Of a DNA stretch of 27,464 nucleotides, positions 16,700 through 23,931 are shown piece after piece. The position numbers were made by a program, and so were the translations under genes. Origin of the DNA: an uncultured Faecalicoccus sp. Lineage in GTDB: Bacteria; Bacillota_I; Bacilli_A; Erysipelotrichales; Erysipelotrichaceae. Below the pieces are notes generated by a model that saw nothing but the letters and a program-made list of their open reading frames with translations, was not told the origin of the DNA and ran no database searches. The stretch spans positions 1 through 27,464 of the forward strand of contig CABVDD010000028.1 in NCBI GenBank assembly GCA_902497095.1. The letters run 5' to 3'. Numbering within the stretch: the first letter of the stretch is position 1; every line of letters begins with the position of its first letter.

Positions 16700-17995
16700 A
16701 TGAAGAAAAATGAAATTTATGAAGCAGAGTGTCTGGACGTGACAAATCAAGGCTATGGTGTAGTGCGTATACACCAGCAAGTTGTATTTGTACCAGGTCT
16801 AATAAAGAGTGAACGTGCCAAGATACGAATTGTTAAAGTTTTAAAGAAATATGCGTTTGGAAAGATAGAACAAATGCAAATGATTTCTAAAGATAGAATA
16901 GAGCCCATGTGTCCATATGCCAGCCAATGCGGAGGCTGTTGTTTTCAACATATGGCATATCCTAAACAATTAGAAATAAAAACAGATTATGTACGTCAGC
17001 TTTTTAAAAGAAATCATTTAGATTGCACTATTAAAGATACTTTAGGAATGAAAGAACCATATCATTATCGAAATAAAGCTCAGTTTCCGATACAGGTGAT
17101 ACAAGATAAAGTTTATATGGGATTTTATCGTCCTCATTCCAACTCGATCGTAGATTGTGATTATTGTGTGATTCAATCTAAGCCCATTAATGAAGTGTAT
17201 CAATATATCAAGCAACATATACAGATAGAAAGTGCTAAAACATTGCGCCATGTTTTACTACGATCCAATGAACAAAATCAAGTGCAAGTTGTTTTTATTG
17301 GCAAAGAAAATCATATCGGTGGATTAGCTAAAGAAATAATAAATGCTTTTTCAAATGTTGTTTCTATCGTGTTTAATAAAAATGATCGTTTGGATAATGT
17401 GATCCTGGGAAAGGATTATACAGTACTATATGGACAAGATACGATGATGCAAAAATGTATGTCTCAAGATATACAATTGCATTTTAAATCTTTCTTTCAA
17501 GTAAATCCTAAACAGATGGAAGTTTTGTATACACAAGCCATAAATTTGGCCAGATTATCTAAGGAAGATCGTGTAATTGATTTATATTCCGGAGTAGGTA
17601 CCATTGGTTGTGTAATAGCTCCATATGTTAAAAAGGTGACAGGTGTGGAAATTGTTTCAGAGGCAGTAGAAAACGCTAATAAAAATGCACTGATCAATCA
17701 GTTATCCAATATCAATTTTATATGCCAGGATGCCAGTATCTTTGTACAGAATTATACGAAAGAAACGGATGTTGTCTTTGTAGATCCGCCAAGAAAAGGA
17801 TTGAGTGAAGCAGGCATTAGCCACATCACAAGATTAGATCCAAAAAGGATAGTATATATTTCTTGTAATCCCAATACATTGGTACGAGATATAAAAATGT
17901 TTGAGGCAAGTGGTTTTTATTGTAAAGTTGTACAACCTGTAGACATGTTTTGTCATACGAATGGTTTGGAATGTGTTTGTTTATTAGAAAAATAA
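16700..17995 (+). CDS. rlmD: 23S rRNA (uracil-C5)-methyltransferase, RlmD/RlmCD type
   Basis: A 431-residue cytoplasmic SAM-dependent methyltransferase of the RumA/TrmA family, which makes 5-methyluridine in 23S rRNA. An N-terminal TRAM domain (about 1-60) is followed by Fe-S cluster cysteines (CPYASQCGGC, Cys71/77/80, plus a Cys in VDCDYC), SAM-binding DLYSGVGTIG, VFVDPPRKGL and the nucleophile motif YISCNPNTLVRD. In Gram-positives one enzyme of this family can modify both U747 and U1939 (RlmCD), which sequence alone cannot settle here; TrmFO-independent tRNA activity is less likely. No Shine-Dalgarno precedes the ATG, which lies where transcription should begin. Confidence 0.92.
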   Translation: MKKNEIYEAECLDVTNQGYGVVRIHQQVVFVPGLIKSERAKIRIVKVLKKYAFGKIEQMQMISKDRIEPMCPYASQCGGCCFQHMAYPKQLEIKTDYVRQLFKRNHLDCTIKDTLGMKEPYHYRNKAQFPIQVIQDKVYMGFYRPHSNSIVDCDYCVIQSKPINEVYQYIKQHIQIESAKTLRHVLLRSNEQNQVQVVFIGKENHIGGLAKEIINAFSNVVSIVFNKNDRLDNVILGKDYTVLYGQDTMMQKCMSQDIQLHFKSFFQVNPKQMEVLYTQAINLARLSKEDRVIDLYSGVGTIGCVIAPYVKKVTGVEIVSEAVENANKNALINQLSNINFICQDASIFVQNYTKETDVVFVDPPRKGLSEAGISHITRLDPKRIVYISCNPNTLVRDIKMFEASGFYCKVVQPVDMFCHTNGLECVCLLEK

Positions 17996-18017
17996 AAAAG
18001 CCTTCTTTAAAAGGCTT
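17994..18017. terminator. Bidirectional terminator between rlmD and tRNA-Leu
   Basis: AAAAAAGCCTTCTTT and AAAAGGCTT form a short hairpin (AAGCCTT / AAGGCTT). On the minus strand it is followed by TTTTTTATTTTT, a good tract for ending the tRNA transcript. On the plus strand the tract is weak (TGTTGAC), so termination of rlmD is less certain. Confidence 0.6.
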
Positions 18018-18026
18018 GTTGACAAA

Positions 18027-18112
18027 TGGTGAGGACGGTGGGACTTGAACCCACACGAGCTAAGCTCACTACCCCCTCAAAGTAGCGTGTCTGCCGATTC
18101 CACCACGACCTC
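18027..18112 (-). tRNA. tRNA-Leu (anticodon GAG)
   Basis: An 86-nt cloverleaf on the minus strand: acceptor GAGGTCG with CGTCCTC, D arm with GTGGAATCGGCAGACAC, anticodon stem CTACT/GGTAG around loop TTGAGGG (anticodon GAG, reads CUC/CUU), long class II variable arm GAGC-TTA-GCTC, T arm GTGGG-TTCAAGT-CCCAC, discriminator A and encoded CCA. These identify leucine. Acceptor pair 5:68 is T/T, a mismatch. The gene stands alone, with its own promoter and terminator. Confidence 0.96.
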
Positions 18113-18124
18113 ATTTGCCTTCTT

Positions 18125-18153
18125 ATTATAGCGAAGAATATACTCTTTGACAA
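18125..18153 (-). promoter_or_regulatory. Promoter of tRNA-Leu
   Basis: On the minus strand: -35 TTGTCA (18148-18153), 17-bp spacer, consensus -10 TATAAT (18125-18130), 12 bp from the mature tRNA 5' end. Confidence 0.8.
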
Positions 18154-18222
18154 ACAAAATTGGTCAGGACTTTAAGGATATGAGGTATTTATGGTAGAAT
18201 ATCATTTGTATCAAGTGAGGAT

Positions 18223-18621
18223 ATGAAAATGAAAAATAAAAAATTGTTACAAAAAGTATTATATGGTTTATCATTGCTTACATTAGTTTATACAGGATAT
18301 GTGTTGTTTTATACGTATGATTCAGTCACACAGTATTATACAGCTTATGGATCTTCGGCTCCTGTTATGGAAATTGTTAATAATTTGATCAGTAGTGCAT
18401 TTGCCCCTTTTATGTTTGCAATCATCCTTTATGTACTGGCTGTGATTTTAGGAATGATGGATTCATTGACACAAGAGTTTGAAATCGTTGCGGAAGATCA
18501 ACCGGATGAAGATTCAAAAAAAGAAGAAACGCAGCCTGAGTCAACAGAAGAATCTAATAAGGAAAAAAACGAGGAAGAAAAAGTAACAGAGAATAAGGAA
18601 GATGAAAAAAGTTCAGATTAG
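18223..18621 (+). CDS. Small membrane protein with acidic C-terminal tail
   Basis: A 132-residue protein of no family I recognise. A basic start (MKMKNKK) is followed by TM1 (about 10-30), a short Tyr-rich loop that is probably extracytoplasmic, TM2 (about 54-77) and a low-complexity tail (85-132) made almost only of E, K, D, S, N, Q and T, likely disordered. By the positive-inside rule both ends would be cytoplasmic. AAGTGAGG lies 3-4 nt before the first ATG; the ATG two codons later is also possible. A weak upstream TGG-TAGAAT could be an extended -10. It is followed by its own terminator and stands apart from the adhesin gene. Confidence 0.8.
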   Translation: MKMKNKKLLQKVLYGLSLLTLVYTGYVLFYTYDSVTQYYTAYGSSAPVMEIVNNLISSAFAPFMFAIILYVLAVILGMMDSLTQEFEIVAEDQPDEDSKKEETQPESTEESNKEKNEEEKVTENKEDEKSSD

Positions 18622-18632
18622 CTGAACTTTTT
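18606..18632 (+). terminator. Terminator of the small membrane protein gene
   Basis: AAAAGTTCAG and CTGAACTTTT pair around a 5-nt loop containing the TAG stop. The stem itself ends in TTTTT. Confidence 0.75.
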
Positions 18633-18698
18633 AATGCTTTTTTGATTTTTTATCGTATTTAATAATAGGGTAATCATTTTAAGGATACGGAGGAGATA

Positions 18699-21600
18699 AT
18701 GATACGAAAGAAAATTAAAATAGCTCTTTGGTTTATTTTTAGTATTTGTATGGTGATGATGCAATGGTCACCTATAAAAGCACAAGGTGCAGCTATAGTA
18801 AGTGTACAGGCACCAGTAGGTGTGCATGTCAACCCTGAAGATAAATGGGCAGTTGGTACAACTAGACCTACTGCTTCTGGTTATAGTTCAAGTTATTATG
18901 CACAGTTGAGCATTCATGGTCAAAAGGTTTACTGCATCCAACCTTTGGCATCCATTGCCAATGGAAATGGTGGCTATACCGCAATGGATCTGGCTAGTTA
19001 TTTTGGAAATGCCGCATTGACAAAAAAATTAGAATGGATCTCTAGCTTAGGATATGGATATAAGTCCGATCGAAGCATGGAGATGGATTTTGCCACACAA
19101 ATACGAATATGGCAGGAAATCTCACCTGGTCTGATCACACATATCCATCCTGAAATACAAAGTAAGATTGATTTGATCAATCAGCGATTGCATGTCATGG
19201 AAACGCAAGTTTCATTTCAAGGACAAGATGTTACTTTATATGGATATGGAAAAGAATTTGCACAAACATTGACGGATCAAAATCATGTTTTTGAAAATTA
19301 TGTTTTAGATCAAAGCACATTGAAAATGGAACGCAATGCCAATCAAGTTCGTGTATGGATGGATAAAGAAGATGGTTTACAAGGAAGTGCTTCAATGCAT
19401 TGTTTTTATATTCCACAAGGAACAAGCATTGCTTATAAGAACCCTTACGGTTATCAAGAAGTAGGATATATTACGGGTGCTTCTTCACAAACACTTCGCT
19501 TTCAGGCGCATGTGCGTCTAGGAAGCATTCAAATCACAAAAGAAGATCTTGAAACAGCTTCTAGAGCACAAGGAGAGGCTTCTTTGGCAAATGCCGAATA
19601 TTCAGTTACAGATGATATAACAGGTGAACAAATAGGTACTTTGCGTATTCAGGAAGATCTGCAAAGTAATGTGATAGAAAATCTTCCTTCCGATCGAACT
19701 TATTCGATTCAAGAAATAAAAGCACCAAAAGGATATTTATTAGATGGTAAAAGTATAAGTGCAGATGTTAAAACATTAAAAGATGTTCGTTTGTGTGTAA
19801 AAGATGAAGTTATCACGGGACAATTTCATTTAAAGAAAATCATAACAGATGCTGCTACTTCAGAAATTGTAAAAGTAGAACCTAATGCGCAATTTGGTGC
19901 TGTTTTAAAAAAATATGTGTATCAATATGGAAGTGTTCAAGAAGCATTAAAGCATAAAGAAACATTTACTGATCGTGAATGGGATATATTACAGACTGAT
20001 GAAAAAGGAAATGCACTGAGCCGAAAATTAGCATACGGAACTTATATAGTCAAACAATTAAAGGGCAAAGAAGAAACAGACTTATTAAAAGAATCATTTA
20101 CTTTTATAGTGGATGATCAGGATAAAGAATTGACAGAATATACTATTAATAATCGACCTAGCGATTATTATCTTAGACTTATAAAAAAAGATAAAGATAC
20201 AGATAAAGAAATAATATACTCGGGCGCTCAATTTCAAATATTTGATGAACAAAATCAAAAAGCGACGATGAAGGTTGCTTCTAAAATATATGATACTTTT
20301 GAAACTGCATCCAATACAAGTAAAGATATGAAAGGTGTTTTCATGGCTAAAGATGAAAAAGGGAAAGTAACTACACCTTTAAAGTTAAAAGCAGGAAGAT
20401 ATCGCATAGAAGAGATTGCTTCTCCAAAAGGTTATCTTTTACTTCAAGAGCCAGTATGGGTCGATGTAGGTAAAAATCTTGTTTCTATGAAAGATCAACA
20501 AGAGGATGCCTATATAGAAGTTGTCATTGAAAACGAAAAACCAACAGGCATTATTGAACTACAGAAAGAGTTTGAAGGGCCAGATATTTTAGAGAGCTGT
20601 ACACAATGTACACAAGATGTATTATTTGAGTTAAGTGCCAAAGAGGATGTAATCGATCCTCTTGATGGAAGTGTGATGTATCACGCTCATGAAAAAATTA
20701 ATGTAGGAGCCGGAAAAGATGGTGTTTATACTCTTGGTCAAGATCAGATATTGCGCATTACAGATTTGCCGATCGGATTAGGGAAAACAGTTTATCATTT
20801 AAAGGAAATTCAAACTAAAGAAGGATATAAGCTTGATAAAGAAGGAATTGATTTTGTATTTACACAAAAAGATGTTACGACAAAATCTTATCGTGTTTCT
20901 AAAAAGTTAAAAAATAAAAGAATGACAATAGATACTTCTGTGAAAACAAATGAAAAAGATACGAAGATATTTAACGAGAATCAAAATTTTAAATTGACGG
21001 ATACCGTTCATTTTCAAAATCTGGATGTTCAAAAAACATATCGTTTAAAAGGTGTGATCATGGATGTATCCACACGAAAACCGGTTATTGTAAAGGGAAA
21101 GGAATTGATGCATGAGATTCAATTTTCGCCAAAAAGTCAAAATGAGAGCGTGGATAATACATTCTGGATTGAAAAGGAATCTTTACCTAAAGGAGAGTAT
21201 GTAGTTTTTGAAGAACTGTATTGTATGCAAGGACACATTTTGGCAACGCATGAAGATTTTAATGACAAGGAACAAAGATTTTCAGTAGAGCCTTTCTATG
21301 AAATTGAAGTAGAAAAAGTAGATTTGAAAACAGGGGAAAGAATAAAAAATAAAGATTTTGAATTTGTATTGTATAAAGATCCATTAGGCAAACAAAAAGT
21401 TCAAGTTGGACAAACAAATATGAAAGAAGGGGTTTCTTTATTTAAAGAAATTTCGGAAGGTACATGGTATTTAAAAGAAACAAAGGCGCCGCAGGGATAT
21501 GATTTGAAAAAACATATTTATAAAATTGAGATCAAAAACAAGGAACTTTGGATTGATGATAAACCTGAAAAAATGGAAAAGGGGCAAATACATTTAGTGG

Positions 21601-21731
21601 TAAAGAATGAAAAAAAGCCAGTTGTACCAACAGGTAAGTCCATGAATTTTGTATTTGTATATTGGTTTTTCTTGTCTGGCTTTTTGGGAAGTCTGATTCT
21701 GTTTTTACAGTGGATGCGAAAGAAAAAATAA
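18699..21731 (+). CDS. Sortase-anchored surface adhesin with thioester, CnaB and VaFE domains
   Basis: A 1010-residue secreted, probably wall-anchored protein. Order: signal peptide (1 to about 30, cleavage near KAQG-AA); a thioester domain with Cys79 in VYCIQP and Gln134 in FATQIRIW, the pair that forms the internal Cys-Gln bond for covalent host binding; four CnaB/SpaA-like modules (about 275-372, 373-487, 490-612, 616-735) with E-box motifs such as YSIQEIKAPKGYLL and YRIEEIASPKGYLL (module 2 has YIVKQL, no Glu); a VaFE/T-Q ester module (about 740-865) with IDTSV (Thr746), VVFEELY and DKEQ (Gln859); a last CnaB-like module (866-970); sorting motif VVPTGK, hydrophobic stretch and RKKK. GGAGGAG precedes the ATG. 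No sortase gene is nearby. Confidence 0.9.
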   Translation: MIRKKIKIALWFIFSICMVMMQWSPIKAQGAAIVSVQAPVGVHVNPEDKWAVGTTRPTASGYSSSYYAQLSIHGQKVYCIQPLASIANGNGGYTAMDLASYFGNAALTKKLEWISSLGYGYKSDRSMEMDFATQIRIWQEISPGLITHIHPEIQSKIDLINQRLHVMETQVSFQGQDVTLYGYGKEFAQTLTDQNHVFENYVLDQSTLKMERNANQVRVWMDKEDGLQGSASMHCFYIPQGTSIAYKNPYGYQEVGYITGASSQTLRFQAHVRLGSIQITKEDLETASRAQGEASLANAEYSVTDDITGEQIGTLRIQEDLQSNVIENLPSDRTYSIQEIKAPKGYLLDGKSISADVKTLKDVRLCVKDEVITGQFHLKKIITDAATSEIVKVEPNAQFGAVLKKYVYQYGSVQEALKHKETFTDREWDILQTDEKGNALSRKLAYGTYIVKQLKGKEETDLLKESFTFIVDDQDKELTEYTINNRPSDYYLRLIKKDKDTDKEIIYSGAQFQIFDEQNQKATMKVASKIYDTFETASNTSKDMKGVFMAKDEKGKVTTPLKLKAGRYRIEEIASPKGYLLLQEPVWVDVGKNLVSMKDQQEDAYIEVVIENEKPTGIIELQKEFEGPDILESCTQCTQDVLFELSAKEDVIDPLDGSVMYHAHEKINVGAGKDGVYTLGQDQILRITDLPIGLGKTVYHLKEIQTKEGYKLDKEGIDFVFTQKDVTTKSYRVSKKLKNKRMTIDTSVKTNEKDTKIFNENQNFKLTDTVHFQNLDVQKTYRLKGVIMDVSTRKPVIVKGKELMHEIQFSPKSQNESVDNTFWIEKESLPKGEYVVFEELYCMQGHILATHEDFNDKEQRFSVEPFYEIEVEKVDLKTGERIKNKDFEFVLYKDPLGKQKVQVGQTNMKEGVSLFKEISEGTWYLKETKAPQGYDLKKHIYKIEIKNKELWIDDKPEKMEKGQIHLVVKNEKKPVVPTGKSMNFVFVYWFFLSGFLGSLILFLQWMRKKK

Positions 21732-21744
21732 ATTGTTATTAAAG

Positions 21745-21772
21745 AGGATGGTTTTTGATACTATCCTTTTTA
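21745..21772 (+). terminator. Terminator of the adhesin gene
   Basis: AGGATGGT (21745-21752) pairs with ACTATCCT (21760-21767, one G-T pair) and is followed by TTTTT. Confidence 0.8.
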
Positions 21773-21784
21773 AGTGCCGTTAAC

Positions 21785-21813
21785 TTGCAATTTTATATAA
21801 AATAACATAAAAT
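21785..21813 (+). promoter_or_regulatory. Promoter of cysE (probably leaderless transcript)
   Basis: -35 TTGCAA (21785-21790), 17-bp spacer, -10 TAAAAT (21808-21813). The ATG at 21820 is 6 nt after the -10 box, the same geometry as at rlmD. The -35 matches the consensus only 4 of 6, and the region is AT-rich. Confidence 0.5.
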
Positions 21814-21819
21814 TCTTTC

Positions 21820-22365
21820 ATGAGTGAGTATGAAGGAAGATCTTTTTTTAAAGATGCTGCTTATAATATAAAGAGAACGATGGAATTAGATCCGGCTGCC
21901 CATTCTAAGTGGGAAGTTTTTTGGCTGTATCCGCACATTAAAGCGATTGGTTTACACCGTATTGCCCGTTGGTTATGGGATCATCATCGCACTTTTTTAG
22001 CTCGTTTTATTTCCAATGTCGCAAGAAAATGGACGGGAATCGAAATTCATCCTGGAGCTACGATTGGTAAAGGATTGATCATTGATCATGGCATGGGTGT
22101 CGTGATTGGAGAAACTGCTATTATTGGAAATGATTGTCATCTTTATCATGGCGTGACATTGGGTGGAACAGGTAAACAACATAAAAAAAGACATCCGACA
22201 CTAAAGGATGGGGTTTATGTTGGATCCGGAGCTAAATGTCTGGGAAATATCGTGTTAGGCAATCATTGTAAGATTGGTGCTAATGCGGTGGTGTTGATCG
22301 ATGTGCCTGATGGTTGTACAGCTGTAGGAATGCCTGCCAGGATCATTGAAAGGAAGCAAAAGTAA
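21820..22365 (+). CDS. cysE: Serine O-acetyltransferase
   Basis: A 181-residue cytoplasmic left-handed beta-helix acyltransferase that makes O-acetylserine from serine and acetyl-CoA, the first step of cysteine synthesis. The helical N-terminus (PAAHSKWEVFWLYPHIKAIG, abbreviated motif around 27-44) leads into the hexapeptide repeats, with IHPGATIGKG, the catalytic region IDHGMGVVIGETA, HLYHGVTLGGTGK and VLIDVPDGCTAVGMPAR. It is shorter than the E. coli enzyme (273) but normal for the short Gram-positive form. No T-box or other cysteine-linked leader precedes it and no Shine-Dalgarno is seen; the ATG coincides with the predicted transcription start. An ATG at residue 16 would remove part of the N-terminal helix. 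Confidence 0.93.
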   Translation: MSEYEGRSFFKDAAYNIKRTMELDPAAHSKWEVFWLYPHIKAIGLHRIARWLWDHHRTFLARFISNVARKWTGIEIHPGATIGKGLIIDHGMGVVIGETAIIGNDCHLYHGVTLGGTGKQHKKRHPTLKDGVYVGSGAKCLGNIVLGNHCKIGANAVVLIDVPDGCTAVGMPARIIERKQK

Positions 22366-23657
22366 TGTGGAAATATCGTTGTAAGACTCATCTGATCGCA
22401 CTTCTGGTATCCTTCGGGATTGGAGTGCTCTTTGGTCTGATTACATATTTTATATATGGAGATACCTTGCAGATTTATTTACAGGAAATAGCTCGCGAGG
22501 CGGGAGTTTCTTCGGCAGAATTTGCCATGATTCGTGATTGGATGACCAATCCGGCATTGCAGGCAGGTATGACAGGCATTGTATTTGCCGGTTTAGTCAA
22601 CATTGTCTTTTTGGCACAATATTTGGCCAGCAAGAGTAGTTATGCACCATTAATATTTATCGTGCTTTTATTGATGGCATCGGTATATTTACTGTTAATA
22701 GGTATTCTTCTTTTGATTCCAGCTGTTGTTGTTTGTATCTACGGAATGCTTAGTTTAAGAAGTTCTTTATCGTTTCAAAGGCAACAACGTAATTTTTCAG
22801 ACGATGATGAAATCGTGCGAATTTATAAGATTCATCATACATTGGATGAAAATGTCAAAAAAGTGGCATTGGAATGTAAAAGAAATGTTAACAAGTTTAT
22901 CGCAGTATATACTTTAGGTGTAATTGCCGCTTTATTTGTACTTTTCTTTGTACAAAATTTTATAGTATTGGTTTTATTATTTATTTTCTTATTCATGTCT
23001 TTCAATTATTTGATGCGCTATTTTGCCAATTCATTAATGCCGATAAGATTACTTCTATATCAGAATTGTGATCCAGAAGCGTGTGCTAGTGCCATCATTT
23101 ACTATTCCATGAATCGCAAAGGGAAAGTGAAGTTAAAAAATCGTATTCTTTTAGCTCAATCATTGATTTATATGGATGATCCAGAACTGGCAATGGATGT
23201 ATTGATCGATTATTCACGAAGAGATCAGGCAAGCTTATTACAATACTGGAGCTTGATGGCAACGATCAACTATATGTTAAAAGATGAAGATGCTTTGGAT
23301 CGTTGTAAAGAAGAAGCCGGAAAGGTTCGCATGAACTATGGAATGCAGGGCGTTCTTGTGCAAAGTGAAGAATTAGCATCCATTCAAAATAAAGTAGATT
23401 TGATGAATGGCCAATTTAATACGTGTAAAAAATATTATCTGCAAGCTTTACAGAAGGCAAGACTTCCATTTCAACAAGTTGATGCCTGTTATTATATTGG
23501 AATGATTTCATTTGTCGAACAAGATTATTCTCTGGCAAGCATGTATTTTGAAAAGGTCATCAGTTTAGGTAATAAAATGGCTTTTGTACAAAAGGCAAAA
23601 CATTTTCAATCTAAAATTGATGCGATGGCTCCGGCACAAGATAGCGACGAAATATAG
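22365..23657 (+). CDS. Multi-pass membrane protein with TPR-like C-terminus
   Basis: A 430-residue protein of no family I can name. TMs are predicted near 9-30, 68-88, 94-128 (one or two) and 178-218 (two, joined by a tight turn). A charged stretch (135-175, with F-S-D-D-D-E-I) separates the last pair. The C-terminal 200 residues are soluble and helical, with repeat-like pairs: NRILLAQSLIYMDDPELAMD, LQYWSLMATINYMLKDEDAL, and ACYYIGMISFVEQDYSLASM, the A/Y/G spacing of tetratricopeptide repeats. Its ATG overlaps the cysE stop by one base (TAATG), with AGGAAG as ribosome site, so it is translationally coupled to cysE. The C-terminus is probably a cytoplasmic protein-binding platform (inference). 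Confidence 0.85.
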   Translation: MWKYRCKTHLIALLVSFGIGVLFGLITYFIYGDTLQIYLQEIAREAGVSSAEFAMIRDWMTNPALQAGMTGIVFAGLVNIVFLAQYLASKSSYAPLIFIVLLLMASVYLLLIGILLLIPAVVVCIYGMLSLRSSLSFQRQQRNFSDDDEIVRIYKIHHTLDENVKKVALECKRNVNKFIAVYTLGVIAALFVLFFVQNFIVLVLLFIFLFMSFNYLMRYFANSLMPIRLLLYQNCDPEACASAIIYYSMNRKGKVKLKNRILLAQSLIYMDDPELAMDVLIDYSRRDQASLLQYWSLMATINYMLKDEDALDRCKEEAGKVRMNYGMQGVLVQSEELASIQNKVDLMNGQFNTCKKYYLQALQKARLPFQQVDACYYIGMISFVEQDYSLASMYFEKVISLGNKMAFVQKAKHFQSKIDAMAPAQDSDEI

Positions 23658-23686
23658 TTGAAAGTTATACGGGGATTTTGTATAAT
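23658..23686 (+). promoter_or_regulatory. Promoter of the pheST operon
   Basis: -35 TTGAAA (23658-23663), 17-bp spacer, consensus -10 TATAAT (23681-23686). The -35 begins on the base after the stop codon of the preceding gene. Confidence 0.85.
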
Positions 23687-23692
23687 CACTAG

Positions 23693-23905
23693 TGTTAAAA
23701 CGTTGAACAGGAGTAGTAATCCAAAGAATTCGATGGCTAGAGAATCAGACTCATCGGCTGAAAGGTCTGAACAGAGAAGTTGGATGAATTCACCTGGGAG
23801 TAAGAGCAAACCTCTTCCGTTTCAAACGGTTATCATGATAAATAAGTGCGTAAAGACGAAACAGGATGGTACCGCCGTAACTGGTTCCTGTGCTCGTCTT
23901 TTTTT
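23693..23905 (+). promoter_or_regulatory. T-box leader specific for tRNA-Phe
   Basis: The leader begins with a Stem I containing the GGAGTAGTAAT and AGAGAATCAG elements. The specifier loop TGAATTCACC gives a UUC codon (23789-23791), which pairs with the GAA anticodon of tRNA-Phe. The T-box proper is AGGATGGTACCGCC (23863-23876), whose TGGT would pair with an ACCA acceptor end. Uncharged tRNA-Phe stabilises the antiterminator and allows pheST expression. The codon choice agrees with the genes downstream. Confidence 0.92.
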
Positions 23906-23907
23906 AT
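23853..23907 (+). terminator. T-box-controlled intrinsic terminator
   Basis: AAGACGA-A-ACAGGA pairs with TCCTGT-GC-TCGTCTT and runs into TTTTTT. The left arm overlaps the T-box sequence, so terminator and antiterminator are mutually exclusive. Confidence 0.88.
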
Positions 23908-23931
23908 TTTTATTAAGAAAGGGTGAAAACA

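Noticed and set aside
23923..23931. GTG start for pheS
   Set aside because: The GTG is part of the Shine-Dalgarno AAAGGGTG; the ATG nine bases on is correctly spaced.
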